A stretch of DNA of 64,000 nt from Brevundimonas sp. (GCF_029945885.1 NZ_JAQSDK010000002.1:62001-126000), one strand, 5' to 3'; positions 8,366 through 15,639 are shown, counted from the stretch's first letter. The notes: generated from the letters alone by a model not told the origin. Numbers and translations are program-made.

Positions 8366-8722
8366 ATGCTCAAGCCATCAGAGCGTATCCGAACCGCCGC
8401 CCGCCGCTCCCGCCGTGAGCCGACGATGGCCGAGGCTGCGGTGTGGACCATGCTCCGGCACCGGCGGTTTGAGGCCTTCAAATTCCGCCGCCAGATGCCG
8501 ATCGGGCCCTATGTGGCCGACTTCTGCTGTCCGTCGCTGAAACTGATCATTGAACTGGACGGTGGCGTTCATGCGCTGCGAACGGAGAGCGACGCGCGAC
8601 GGGATCAGTGGCTGACGGCTGTGGCCGGTTTCACCGTCCTGCGTTTCGGCAATGAGGCGATACTGAACAATCCGGCCCTGGTGTTCGACGCAGTTCGCGA
8701 GCATGCGGCGCGCAAACCCTGA
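8366..8722 (+). CDS. DUF559 (Vsr-like endonuclease fold) protein, copy 1
   Basis: 118-residue protein of the DUF559 family, related to very-short-patch-repair endonucleases in the PD-(D/E)XK group. The candidate active-site region is VADFCCPSLKLIIELDGGVH (residues about 50-69), with the Asp and the E-x-D pair in the expected spacing. The usual N-terminal LRxxxTxAExxLW-type helix is seen as SRREPTMAEAAVW. I start at 8366 (MLKPSERIRT) because copy 2 begins at the same residue; upstream translation is just the repeat. It differs from copy 2 at 10 of 118 positions, all outside the catalytic segment. Whether it has nuclease activity or mobilises the cassette is unknown. Confidence 0.85.
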   Translation: MLKPSERIRTAARRSRREPTMAEAAVWTMLRHRRFEAFKFRRQMPIGPYVADFCCPSLKLIIELDGGVHALRTESDARRDQWLTAVAGFTVLRFGNEAILNNPALVFDAVREHAARKP

Positions 8723-8733
8723 ATCCGGCTGTC

Positions 8734-8788
8734 TCACCCCTCATCCGCCCCCTGCGGGGGCACCTTCTCCCTCAAGGGGAGAAGGAAG
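8734..8788 (-). repeat. REP-like hairpin repeat, right end of cassette 1
   Basis: Inverted relative to 8282-8337. The outer palindrome (CTTCTCCCTCAAGGGGAGAAG) and the CACCCCTCATCC tail match, while the inner hairpin is GCCCCC-TGC-GGGGGC, not the GGCCC/GGGCC type. Pairing is kept though the bases differ. Confidence 0.9.
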
Positions 8789-8836
8789 GCTGCCCATCGC
8801 ATCCTGCCTGAACAGATCGCGCTGTCGCGCGCCGCT

Positions 8837-8910
8837 GGGTCCTCCGGTCCCGGCTGCGCCGGGCCGAAGGATGACGACAGGGGGGCGTCCCCTTTCGGCA
8901 GAAGCCCCCC
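8837..8910. repeat. Two adjacent intergenic hairpins
   Basis: The first centres on CCCGGC-TGC-GCCGGG with flanking GGTCCTCCGG and CCGAAGGAT, resembling dispersed palindromes found between alphaproteobacterial genes. The second pairs GGGGGGC (8880-8886) with GCCCCCC (8904-8910). They lie between cassette 1 and the glycine-zipper lipoprotein gene. No function is evident. Confidence 0.5.
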
Positions 8911-8965
8911 CGGAACACTCCGCCCGCTCGGGTGTTGGTCCTGCGGAGCCTGAGGGAGAGACGTG

Positions 8966-9310
8966 ATGCGATATCTGAAGGGACTGACGGCGGCGACGGC
9001 CTGCACCCTGGTGCTGGCCGGGTGCGCGACGACGGGTGACTATGCCTCGGCCTGCGAGCGGGATTATGCCCGCAACCGCGAGCAGGCGATGGCGGCGGGC
9101 GCGCTGCTGGGCGCGGCGGTCGGGGCGGCGGTGGCCGGGCGCGACGACCGGGAGATCGGCGCCGCGATCGGCGCGGCGGCCGGGGCCCTGCTGGGGCGGG
9201 AACTGTCGGCCGAGGAGGATCCGTGCGGCTATGGCTTCGGCGGCTACAACCGCGATTATCGCTATGGCCGCGAACGGGTCTACTGGCGCGACGACGGCCG
9301 GCGCTGGTGA
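8966..9310 (+). CDS. Glycine-zipper lipoprotein
   Basis: 114-residue protein with an N-terminal signal and lipobox LVLAGCATTG (Cys near residue 21). The middle is a glycine zipper, AGALLGAAVGAAVAGRD followed by a second AAIGAAAGALLG repeat, as in the Gly-zipper_2/Rick_17kDa group of outer-membrane lipoproteins. The tail is rich in Tyr and Arg (YNRDYRYGRERVYW). The ATG at 8966 follows a GAGGGAGAG ribosome-binding sequence; a GTG one codon earlier is also possible. It lies between the two DUF559 cassettes and overlaps the small convergent gene by 31 bases. Confidence 0.82.
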   Translation: MRYLKGLTAATACTLVLAGCATTGDYASACERDYARNREQAMAAGALLGAAVGAAVAGRDDREIGAAIGAAAGALLGRELSAEEDPCGYGFGGYNRDYRYGRERVYWRDDGRRW

Positions 9311-9468
9311 TCGTCGGGCTGTTGCGGGCGCAGGCGCAGCAGCTCGCCCCAGTGGTCGGCCATGACCAGCAGGGCCTGACGCCGGTCGGCGTCGGTTTCG
9401 GGGACGGCCTGGCGGATCAGGTCGGAGACTCTCTGGCGGCAGACGAGGGCTGAGCTGGGATAGGTCAT
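9280..9468 (-). CDS. Small conserved-looking cytoplasmic protein
   Basis: 62-residue protein starting MTYPSSALVC. The helical core SDLIRQAVPETDADRRQALLVMADHWGELL resembles small alphaproteobacterial proteins with an ALLxMAxxWxxL helix, but I cannot name a family. Longer upstream frame is composed of repeat-adjacent sequence and is left out. It overlaps the 3' end of the lipoprotein gene tail to tail by 31 bases. Moderate support only. Confidence 0.5.
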   Translation of the reverse strand: MTYPSSALVCRQRVSDLIRQAVPETDADRRQALLVMADHWGELLRLRPQQPDDHQRRPSSRQ

Positions 9469-9538
9469 GACAGGGTAAGCCCTGAAACCCTGAAAAGTCT
9501 CAGCTTTACCGTAGACAGGCGCGGGGGCGGGCAACCCG

Positions 9539-9594
9539 CTTCCTTCTCCCCTTGAGGGAGAAGGTGGCCCGGAGGGCCGGATGAGGGGTGAAAC
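9539..9594 (+). repeat. REP-like hairpin repeat, left end of cassette 2
   Basis: Matches 8282-8337 in order and orientation, including the GGCCC-GGA-GGGCC inner hairpin, over at least 50 bases. Here it borders the 3' end of the enclosed DUF559 gene rather than the 5' end. Confidence 0.9.
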
Positions 9595-9602
9595 GCCCGG
9601 AC

Positions 9603-9959
9603 TCAGGATTGGCGCGCCGCATGCTCGCGAACCGCGTCGAACAACAGGGCCGGATTGTTCAGTATCGCCTCATTGCCAAAGCGCAGGACGGTAAAACCGG
9701 CGACGTCCGTCAGCCAGCGGTCCCGTCGCGCATCGCTGTCGGTCCTCAGGACATGGACCCCGCCGTCCAGCTCGATGATCAACTTCAGGGACGGACAGCA
9801 GAAGTCGGCCACATAGGGCCCGATTGGCATCTGGCGGCGGAATTTGAACGCCTCCAGCCGCCGGTGCCGCAGTATGGTCCAAACCGCAGCCTCGGCCATC
9901 GTCGGCTCCCGGCGGGAGCGGCGGGCGGCGGTTCGCGTGCGCTCGGATGGCTTGAGCAT
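9603..9959 (-). CDS. DUF559 (Vsr-like endonuclease fold) protein, copy 2
   Basis: 118-residue paralogue of the gene at 8366, 108 identical residues, with the same candidate active-site segment unchanged (VADFCCPSLKLIIELDGG). The start at 9959 aligns exactly with copy 1. Differences are mostly conservative (Ile/Thr, Met/Ile, Phe/Leu, Ala/Val, Glu/Asp), which suggests both copies have been kept under constraint or diverged recently. It lies on the opposite strand to copy 1, inside matching repeats. Confidence 0.85.
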   Translation of the reverse strand: MLKPSERTRTAARRSRREPTMAEAAVWTILRHRRLEAFKFRRQMPIGPYVADFCCPSLKLIIELDGGVHVLRTDSDARRDRWLTDVAGFTVLRFGNEAILNNPALLFDAVREHAARQS

Positions 9960-9990
9960 GGGCCGAGTCTAGACCGGAAGGGGCGGTTTT

Positions 9991-10045
9991 TCACCCCTCA
10001 TCCGCCCCCTGCGGGGGCACCTTCTCCCTCAAGGGGAGAAGGAAG
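9991..10045 (-). repeat. REP-like hairpin repeat, right end of cassette 2
   Basis: Same as 8734-8788, with the GCCCCC-TGC-GGGGGC inner hairpin and inverted relative to the left end. It ends about 20 bases before the stop codon of the EAL-domain gene. Confidence 0.9.
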
Positions 10046-10065
10046 CGGGTTGCCGGCTTTCGTTT

Positions 10066-11340
10066 CTACCCGAACCGGCGGCGTTGTTCGGCGCTGCGCA
10101 GGGTGGAGCGCAGGAAGTCGGCCGGGGGGTCGGTCTCGGCCAGCACGGCTTCCTTGATGGCGCGGGGTTCGCCGAACAGGTGGCCCTGGCCCATGCTGAC
10201 GTCCAGTTCGAGGATGTCGACGATCTGGCGTTCGCTCTCGACCTTTTCGGCGATCAGTTCGACGCCGTAGCGGCGGGTCAGGGCGGCGAAATCGGCGGCG
10301 CGGATGTCGCGCATCGCCGCCGAGGGGGCGGCCCCGTCGAGGTCCAGCAGCTGTTCGATCAGCAGGTCGGCGGCGACCTTGATGAATTTCACGTCCGAGC
10401 GCTGCAGGTCGGCGAAGTCGAGGTCGAGGGTCTGGACCTTGTCGAGCGAGAAGCGGAAGCCGAGGTCGGCCAGCTTGGCCATGTTGCGGGCCTCGATCGC
10501 GCCGCGGGCGTCGAAGGTGGCCTGGCCCAGTTCGAAGATCAGGGCCTGGTTCAGGTCGCGGTTCTCGCTGAGGAAGTCGAGGAACTGGGGGAAGAAGGTC
10601 TCGTCGCCCAGCGAGGTCAGGGCGACATTGCAGAAGACGCCGACCTTGCGGTCCTGCTTGGCCAGACGGCGCACGATCTGGGCGCAGCGGAACAGCAGCA
10701 GGTTGTCGATGGCGGGGACCAGACCCTCGCCCTCGGCGGCGGACAGGTATTCGGCCGGCATCATCACCCGGTCGGTCGAGTCGCGCAGCCGGGTGAAGCT
10801 TTCGTAGAAGATGGTGCGGCGCTGGGGCAGGGAGACGACCGGCTGGAGGTACAGGTCGACGCGGTTCTCGCTGAGGGCGTCGTGGATGGTGGCCAGCAGG
10901 GCGTTGGACTGCTGATGGCGACGGCCCTCATGGGTGTCGACCGGGGCCGGGGCCGGGGCGGACAGGCGGGCGTCGATACTGTGGCTCATCTGCTGGATCA
11001 GGGTCTCCAGCATGCGGACCTCGTCGGACAGGGCCTCATTGCTGCTGAGGGCCCCCGTCTCGATGGCCCTGGCCAGTTCGGTCAGGGCCCCCTGGGTCGA
11101 CTCCAGGGCGTCGGCCAGCAGGCGGTGGGCCTCGCGCACCTGTTCGACCTCGCGGGACAGGGCCATCCGGCCCAGACGGCCGGCGACCAGGCCGTGACCG
11201 GCGGCGAACAGGCCCAGGGTGCCGAAGGTGGCCGCAACCCCCGCGCCGAGGCCGAGGCCCGCGCGCCACAGGAAGGCACCAACGGTCATCGCCACGAAGA
11301 CGTAGAAGCAGAACAGGATGGTGGTCGTCAGTGTGCGCAT
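10066..11340 (-). CDS. Membrane-anchored degenerate EAL-domain protein, TipF-like
   Basis: 424-residue protein with two N-terminal membrane helices (about residues 8-26 and 30-52), a helical, probably coiled-coil region to about 130, and a C-terminal EAL domain. This layout matches TipF of Caulobacter, a c-di-GMP receptor that helps place the flagellum at the pole. EAL motifs are only partly kept: EAL becomes ESF, the Asn in NVAL is present, but DDFG is replaced by DKVQ, which removes a metal-binding Asp; AEKVE and GQGHLFGEP remain. That predicts c-di-GMP binding without normal hydrolysis. TipF orthology is inference from architecture. Confidence 0.75.
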   Translation of the reverse strand: MRTLTTTILFCFYVFVAMTVGAFLWRAGLGLGAGVAATFGTLGLFAAGHGLVAGRLGRMALSREVEQVREAHRLLADALESTQGALTELARAIETGALSSNEALSDEVRMLETLIQQMSHSIDARLSAPAPAPVDTHEGRRHQQSNALLATIHDALSENRVDLYLQPVVSLPQRRTIFYESFTRLRDSTDRVMMPAEYLSAAEGEGLVPAIDNLLLFRCAQIVRRLAKQDRKVGVFCNVALTSLGDETFFPQFLDFLSENRDLNQALIFELGQATFDARGAIEARNMAKLADLGFRFSLDKVQTLDLDFADLQRSDVKFIKVAADLLIEQLLDLDGAAPSAAMRDIRAADFAALTRRYGVELIAEKVESERQIVDILELDVSMGQGHLFGEPRAIKEAVLAETDPPADFLRSTLRSAEQRRRFG

Positions 11341-11455
11341 CGGTTCACCAGACCGGGGGAACGGAGAATCCCGTCTTCCCGGATGGAATCGCCCGAGTAT
11401 CGGGGTATCAGGGCGTAACGCCTAGTCCACTCTTTGAAGAATTGCGGGGATTCGC

Positions 11456-12226
11456 ATGGAACTGTTTGATCTGACCGGCAAGGTCGCCATCATCACCGGC
11501 TCATCCAAGGGGATCGGCAAGGCCATCGCCGAGCGGATGGCCGAACATGGCGCGAAGGTCGTCATCTCCTCGCGCAAGGCCGGGCCGTGTGACGAGGTCG
11601 CCCAGGCGATCAATGCCAAACACGGCGAGGGCCGGGCCATCGCCATCCCGGCCAATATCGCCTCGAAGGAGGACCTGCAGCGGCTGGTCGACGAGACCAA
11701 TGCCGCCTTCGGCAAGATCGACATCCTGGTCTGCAACGCCGCCAGCAACCCCTATGCCGGGCCGATGTCGGGCATCAATGACGAGCAGTTCGAGAAGATC
11801 TTCCACAACAATGTGCTGGCCAACCACTGGCTGACGCAGATGGTCGCGCCGCAGATGCTGGCGCGCAGGGAGGGGTCGGTGATCCTGGTGTCGTCGATCG
11901 GGGGCCTGCGCGGCAATGCCCTGATCGGGGCCTATAATGTCTCCAAGGCCGCCGACATGCAGCTGGCCCGCAACCTGGCGGTCGAGTGGGGGCCGTCGAA
12001 CGTGCGCTGCAACTGTATCGCGCCCGGCCTGGTCCAGACCGATTTCGCCCGCTACCTGTGGGAGAATCCCGAGATCCTGAAACTGGCCACCGACCCGGCC
12101 CCGCTGAAGCGGATCGGTCAGCCCGACGAGATCGCCGGGGCGGCGGTCTATCTGGCCGCGCCGGCCTCGACCTATATGACCGGCCAGACCCTGGTGGTGG
12201 ACGGCGGGATCACCATTGCCTGGTAA
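11456..12226 (+). CDS. Short-chain dehydrogenase/reductase
   Basis: 256-residue classical SDR. The NAD(P)-binding TGSSKGIG (about residues 14-21), the structural NAAS, the catalytic Ser in VSSIGG and the YNVSKAA motif (YxxxK) are all present in order. The C-terminal VVDGGITIAW is typical. SDRs of this type reduce or oxidise small alcohols or acyl-CoA derivatives; the substrate is not predictable. The gene is followed with an 11-base overlap by an LpxL-like acyltransferase, so they are likely cotranscribed. Confidence 0.92.
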   Translation: MELFDLTGKVAIITGSSKGIGKAIAERMAEHGAKVVISSRKAGPCDEVAQAINAKHGEGRAIAIPANIASKEDLQRLVDETNAAFGKIDILVCNAASNPYAGPMSGINDEQFEKIFHNNVLANHWLTQMVAPQMLARREGSVILVSSIGGLRGNALIGAYNVSKAADMQLARNLAVEWGPSNVRCNCIAPGLVQTDFARYLWENPEILKLATDPAPLKRIGQPDEIAGAAVYLAAPASTYMTGQTLVVDGGITIAW

Positions 12227-13142
12227 GGACGACAAGGCCGACACGGTCGGCCTCGGTCAGGGCGTGGCGTGGCGGCTGCAGGCCGCCGCCTTCGCCACCC
12301 TGATCGCGGGTCTGCGGGCCCTGGGGCTGGAGCGGGCCTCGGCCCTGGGCGGGCGGCTGCTGCGGACCTTTGGACCGATGACGAGCGTGCACCGCACGGT
12401 GCTGCGCAACCTGACCCTGGCCTTTCCGGACATGGACCCGGTCGAGCGCGCGCGGCTGGCCATGGCCCAGTGGGAGCAGACGGGGCGGACCTTCGCCGAG
12501 CTGACGATGATGGACCGGCTGACCCCGGCCTCGGGACGGATCGAGATCGTCGGGGCCGAACGGCTGGAGGCAATCCGTAACGAGAAGCGGCCCGTGGTCT
12601 TCGTCTCGGGCCATTTCGCCAATTTCGAACTGATGCCGGCGGTGATCCTGGCGGCGGGCATTCCGTGCCAGATTACCTATCGCGCCACCAACAACCCCTA
12701 TGTCGACCGCCAGATCCGCGCCAACCGGGCCCGCTACGGGGTCAAGCTGTTCGCGCCCAAGGGCGGGGACGGCGCGCGGGAACTGCTGGCCGGGATGCAG
12801 CGCGGCGAGTCGGTGGCGCTGATGAATGACCAGAAATTCTCGGAGGGACCCGAGGTGACCTTCTTCGGCCATCCGGTCAACGCCGCCCCGGGACCGAGCC
12901 GGCTGGCGTTGCGCTTCGGCACGGTGCTGCAGCCGATGTCGGTGACGCGGCTGCCCGGCGTGCGTTTCCGGCTGACGGTGCACGAGCCGATCGAACTGGA
13001 GTCGACCGGTGACCGCAGCGCCGACATCGCCCGCGGCGTGCAGGCGGTGACGACCTTTGTCGAGGAGCGGGTGCGCGAACATCCGGTCGACTGGTTCTGG
13101 GTGCACAAACGCTGGCCCAAACCGGTCTACTCGGGAAGATAG
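12216..13142 (+). CDS. LpxL/HtrB-family lipid A acyltransferase
   Basis: 308-residue inner-membrane-associated acyltransferase of the late lipid A acylation family, which adds secondary fatty acids to Kdo2-lipid IVA. The HX4E catalytic motif is GHFANFEL (about residues 132-139). Other family blocks are TYRATNNPYVDR, ALMNDQKF and a C-terminal DWFWVHKRWP. It overlaps the SDR gene by 11 bases and the convergent response-regulator gene by 16 bases at the 3' end. Family is clear; which acyl position it uses is not. Confidence 0.9.
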   Translation: MPGKDDKADTVGLGQGVAWRLQAAAFATLIAGLRALGLERASALGGRLLRTFGPMTSVHRTVLRNLTLAFPDMDPVERARLAMAQWEQTGRTFAELTMMDRLTPASGRIEIVGAERLEAIRNEKRPVVFVSGHFANFELMPAVILAAGIPCQITYRATNNPYVDRQIRANRARYGVKLFAPKGGDGARELLAGMQRGESVALMNDQKFSEGPEVTFFGHPVNAAPGPSRLALRFGTVLQPMSVTRLPGVRFRLTVHEPIELESTGDRSADIARGVQAVTTFVEERVREHPVDWFWVHKRWPKPVYSGR

Positions 13143-13639
13143 ACCACGCTTTCGCGATCCGACGCCCGCCGCAGCGGACCGGCATAGCCCGGCTGTTGCC
13201 GGCGGCGACGGTCAGGACCGAAATAGCCCTCGGTGCGGACGAAGGGGCGGGGATTCTGGATCACCGCATGGATCCGGTCGAGCAGGGCCTTGGGGGTGAA
13301 GGGTTTGGTGACGAACTCGGTCACCCCGGCGTCCCGGGCCTCCATCACCCGGTGTTTGGCCGAATGGCCGGTCATCATGATGATAGGCAGGAAGGGGTCG
13401 ACGCTGTCGGCACTGTTGCGGACCAGCCGGGTAAAGGCGACGCCGTCCAGCGGGAACATGTTGAAGTCGACGATGGCCAGGTCGACACCCTTCTGGTGCA
13501 GGGACTGCAGGGCCGCGGCCCCGTCACCCATTTCCCGGATCATGCGACAGCCGGCCGCCTGCAGGATCGCGGCCGTGATGGCGCGCATCTGCCGATTGTC
13601 GTCGATCAGCATGATCTCGATCGCCTTGAGGTCTGCCAT
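13127..13639 (-). CDS. Single-domain response regulator with basic tail
   Basis: 170-residue CheY-like receiver. The acidic pocket is IDD near residue 11, the phospho-acceptor Asp lies in LAIVDFNMFPLDG (near 57), and the T and K of the active site appear in MMTGHS and VTKPF. After the receiver comes a tail of about 40 residues with GPDRRRRQQ and a final acidic VVYLPE, common in alphaproteobacterial stand-alone regulators. The start is uncertain: 13657 (MADRNPMADL) is also open. No output domain or partner kinase is visible nearby. Confidence 0.85.
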   Translation of the reverse strand: MADLKAIEIMLIDDNRQMRAITAAILQAAGCRMIREMGDGAAALQSLHQKGVDLAIVDFNMFPLDGVAFTRLVRNSADSVDPFLPIIMMTGHSAKHRVMEARDAGVTEFVTKPFTPKALLDRIHAVIQNPRPFVRTEGYFGPDRRRRQQPGYAGPLRRASDRESVVYLPE

Positions 13640-13750
13640 CGGGTTTCGGTCGGCCATCAGCGCGGGATGCGCGCGGGCGCTGTTTAACCACATTCACCCG
13701 GCCGGTCCATCAGTAGAGGGACGTTCTACCCAGACGTCGCGGCTTTCCTT

Positions 13751-14581
13751 CTATGCGCGAATGAACAGCGACGGATCGAGGTTGCGGTCGCGCCATTTGG
13801 CACGCCAGCACAGGTGCGGGCCGGTGGCCCGGCCGGTCATGCCGACCCGGCCGATCACGTCGCCGCGCTGCAGGTCCTGTCCGGCCTCAACCTCTATGCG
13901 GGACTGGTGCAGATAGGCGGTGATCAGGCCCTGGCCGTGGTCGATCAGCACGAGACCGCCCTCGAAATGCAGGTCCGGCTGGCTGAGGGTCACGCGCCCG
14001 GCCGCCGGGGCCCGGATCGGGGTGCCGGCCGGGGCGGCCAGGTCGATGCCGTAGTGGGGCCGGGCCGGGGTGCCGTTGAGAATGCGCTGGCTGCCCCAGC
14101 GGCTGCTGATGCGGAACCGGGCCAGCGGCCAGGTGAAGCCGTCGCTGAAATGGTCGGCGTCGATCCGGCTGGCGAAGCCCTCGGTCTTCAGGGCGACCTC
14201 GCGGCGGATCCGTTCCAGCAGGGCCGGATCGGACGGGGTGACGGTGGCGGCGGGCAGGCCGTTGATGCGGGTGCTGGGGAAGTCGACGCGGGCGATGTCG
14301 AGCACGCGCCGGGCCGAGCGGTCGCCCGCGCGGGCCTCGATGGCGACGCTGCCGGTCTGGTCGCGGTCGAAGCCGACGATGAAGACGCCGGTGCCGGACG
14401 CGGTGGCCAGGGCCTCGCCGTCGACGAAGATCAGGGCCCCGGGCCAGGTGGTGCCGATCGCGTGGCCGCCCTGGACGAAATTACCGGTCAGCCGCAGCGT
14501 GTCCTGTCTCCGGGCCAGCGCCGGCCCGGCGGCCAGGGTGGCCGCGGCACCGGTCAGCAGGCCGCGACGACTGGTGTTCAC
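13751..14581 (-). CDS. M23-family peptidase with Tat-like signal
   Basis: 276-residue exported protein starting at a GTG that overlaps the stop of the DUF2093 gene. The N-terminus TSRRGLLTGAAATLAAG has a twin-arginine look. The C-terminal LytM/M23 domain shows the first zinc ligands in HYGIDLAAPAGT. The last motif, normally HxH, reads GPHLCWRAKW, so a Cys stands where the second His (zinc ligand) would be. The DNA upstream is an open frame of repeat-derived, protein-unlike sequence and is excluded. It probably cuts or remodels peptidoglycan, unless the Cys change disables it. Confidence 0.85.
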   Translation of the reverse strand: MNTSRRGLLTGAAATLAAGPALARRQDTLRLTGNFVQGGHAIGTTWPGALIFVDGEALATASGTGVFIVGFDRDQTGSVAIEARAGDRSARRVLDIARVDFPSTRINGLPAATVTPSDPALLERIRREVALKTEGFASRIDADHFSDGFTWPLARFRISSRWGSQRILNGTPARPHYGIDLAAPAGTPIRAPAAGRVTLSQPDLHFEGGLVLIDHGQGLITAYLHQSRIEVEAGQDLQRGDVIGRVGMTGRATGPHLCWRAKWRDRNLDPSLFIRA

Positions 14582-14781
14582 TGGCCGGCCACCATGCGGG
14601 TGCGGGCTTCCTCGGGGCTGAAATAGGCCTCCTGATGCTCGGCCGACCAGTAGCGCAGGGCTTCCAGCGGGATGGCGCGGGCGCTGACGGCGCAGCGCAC
14701 GAAACGGCCGGGGCGCAGAACGGCGAATTCGCCGTCGCCATAGTGGAGGGTGGCTTCGTCGGTGGGGGTCGGTGCGTTCAT
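14578..14781 (-). CDS. DUF2093 protein
   Basis: 67-residue protein with the DUF2093 signature: GEFAVLRPGRFVRCAVSARAIPLEALRYWSAEHQEAYFSPEEA. The family is short, alphaproteobacterial and of unknown function; the conserved Cys and Trp-Ser pattern hints at a small zinc-independent domain. The ATG at 14781 is chosen because similarity starts there. It is translationally coupled with the M23 peptidase gene through a GTGA overlap, a link that may reflect joint action at the envelope. Confidence 0.85.
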   Translation of the reverse strand: MNAPTPTDEATLHYGDGEFAVLRPGRFVRCAVSARAIPLEALRYWSAEHQEAYFSPEEARTRMVAGQ

Positions 14782-14941
14782 TGGCCGATGATACCGCCGT
14801 GCCCGGCTTTGTGCCACCGGGTTTGGCGGTCGGCGGACATGGGCGTCTCACCAACACGGTGTCGTATGGGGGCGGGACCCTGATAGCCCGCCGCGCCGGG
14901 GGCGGGATTTCAGAGACAGGCTTGGGCTGGTGCCGCTCGAC

Positions 14942-14990
14942 GTCCGCTGTTGGGGGAAAGCTGAAAGCCTGCCCACCCCCCATTGCGGAC
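14942..14990 (+). repeat. GTCCGC/GCGGAC palindrome 1
   Basis: GTCCGC at 14942-14947 pairs with GCGGAC at 14985-14990, with additional GGGGG/CCCCC pairing inside. The right half (CCCATTGCGGACATTCG) is shared with the palindromes at 15337 and 15640. Confidence 0.75.
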
Positions 14991-15017
14991 ATTCGCGGCC
15001 CAGACCATCGTCGAGTG

Positions 15018-15335
15018 ATGACCCGCGATATCATCCAACGCACCGCCGAGCCCGAACTTACGGCAGACCTTACCCTCTATGCCACTGCGGATGGTGGTCG
15101 GAGGGATGCCCTTCGCCCCGGCTTCCTCTTGCCCTGTATGATCCATCAGAATGAGCCGCTGGAGGCATGGGATTGCCTGCCGCTGCTTCGCGACGAGCCG
15201 CTGCACCCGGGAGAAACGAAGCGTCTCGGGTTCGTCTTCATGTCCGGTGAGAAAGCTGCGCGGGCCCTGCGCGAAGCGGGGAAGTTCTATTTGTGGGACG
15301 GGCGGTTCATCGGTGAGGCCGTCGTTGTCGACTAA
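15018..15335 (+). CDS. Stand-alone EF-Tu domain III-like small protein
   Basis: 105-residue protein. The pattern LYATADGGRRDALRPGFLLPCMI ... PLHPGETKRLGFVFMSGEKAARALREAGKFYLWDGRFIGEAVVVD follows the beta-barrel of elongation factor Tu domain III (the RPQFYF, MPGD and EGGRTVGAGVV blocks). Free-standing proteins of this kind exist in many bacteria and are not known to bind GTP. The ATG at 15018 is preferred over a longer frame from 14772 whose translation crosses the palindrome. It is followed one base after the stop by palindrome 2. Function unknown. Confidence 0.68.
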   Translation: MTRDIIQRTAEPELTADLTLYATADGGRRDALRPGFLLPCMIHQNEPLEAWDCLPLLRDEPLHPGETKRLGFVFMSGEKAARALREAGKFYLWDGRFIGEAVVVD

Positions 15336-15336
15336 G

Positions 15337-15360
15337 GTCCGCTCCCGACCCATTGCGGAC
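15337..15360 (+). repeat. GTCCGC/GCGGAC palindrome 2
   Basis: GTCCGC (15337-15342) and GCGGAC (15355-15360) flank CTCCCGACCCATT-type sequence, starting one base after a stop codon. Confidence 0.8.
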
Positions 15361-15387
15361 ATCCCGAAGTTCCGACACCCTCCGACA

Positions 15388-15639
15388 ATGCGCTTTGCGT
15401 CACTTATTAGCTGGATAGATCGCGAGTGGGACGACGATCTGAGGGCGAGATTTACGCTTCCCCTCATAGTCATGGCTGTCTGGGTCCCCCTCTCACTCAT
15501 AGGCTTTAATCGGATAACCGTCTCATTGGCCGTCATCTGGGCCGTGCCGTGGGTCGCGGTATTCTTCTGGAGATTCGCAGTCTGGCTGCAGCGTTTTGAG
15601 CGGCGGGAACCTCGAAACCGGAAACGTAGAGGCCGGTAG
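15388..15639 (+). CDS. Small two-helix membrane protein
   Basis: 83-residue protein (MRFASLISWIDREW...). Two hydrophobic segments (about residues 22-40 and 43-62) are followed by a very basic end, ERREPRNRKRRGR. No family recognised. The longer frame to the left reads through palindrome 2 and is not used. Base composition is lower in GC than the neighbours. It is the second of three consecutive plus-strand small genes ending at a related palindrome. Confidence 0.5.
   Translation: MRFASLISWIDREWDDDLRARFTLPLIVMAVWVPLSLIGFNRITVSLAVIWAVPWVAVFFWRFAVWLQRFERREPRNRKRRGR

Larger units (their letters stand above)
8282..8788. mobile_element. Candidate DUF559 cassette 1 bounded by inverted hairpin repeats
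   Basis: Unit made of the repeat at 8282-8337, a plus-strand DUF559 gene, and the inverted repeat at 8734-8788. A second unit with the same parts is at 9539-10045, but its gene points the other way relative to the flanking repeats. I see no transposase and no obvious target-site duplication. Calling it mobile is inference from duplication, the inverted ends and its accessory setting. Confidence 0.45.
9539..10045. mobile_element. Candidate DUF559 cassette 2 bounded by inverted hairpin repeats
   Basis: Same length and parts as cassette 1. The flanking repeats keep the same left/right identity, but the gene and its short flanks are reversed. The flank before the start codon (CCTTCCGGTCTA) and the flank after the stop (TCCGG...CACCCCTCAT) are both recognisably shared with cassette 1, so the inversion breakpoints are in or at the repeats. 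Confidence 0.45.
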
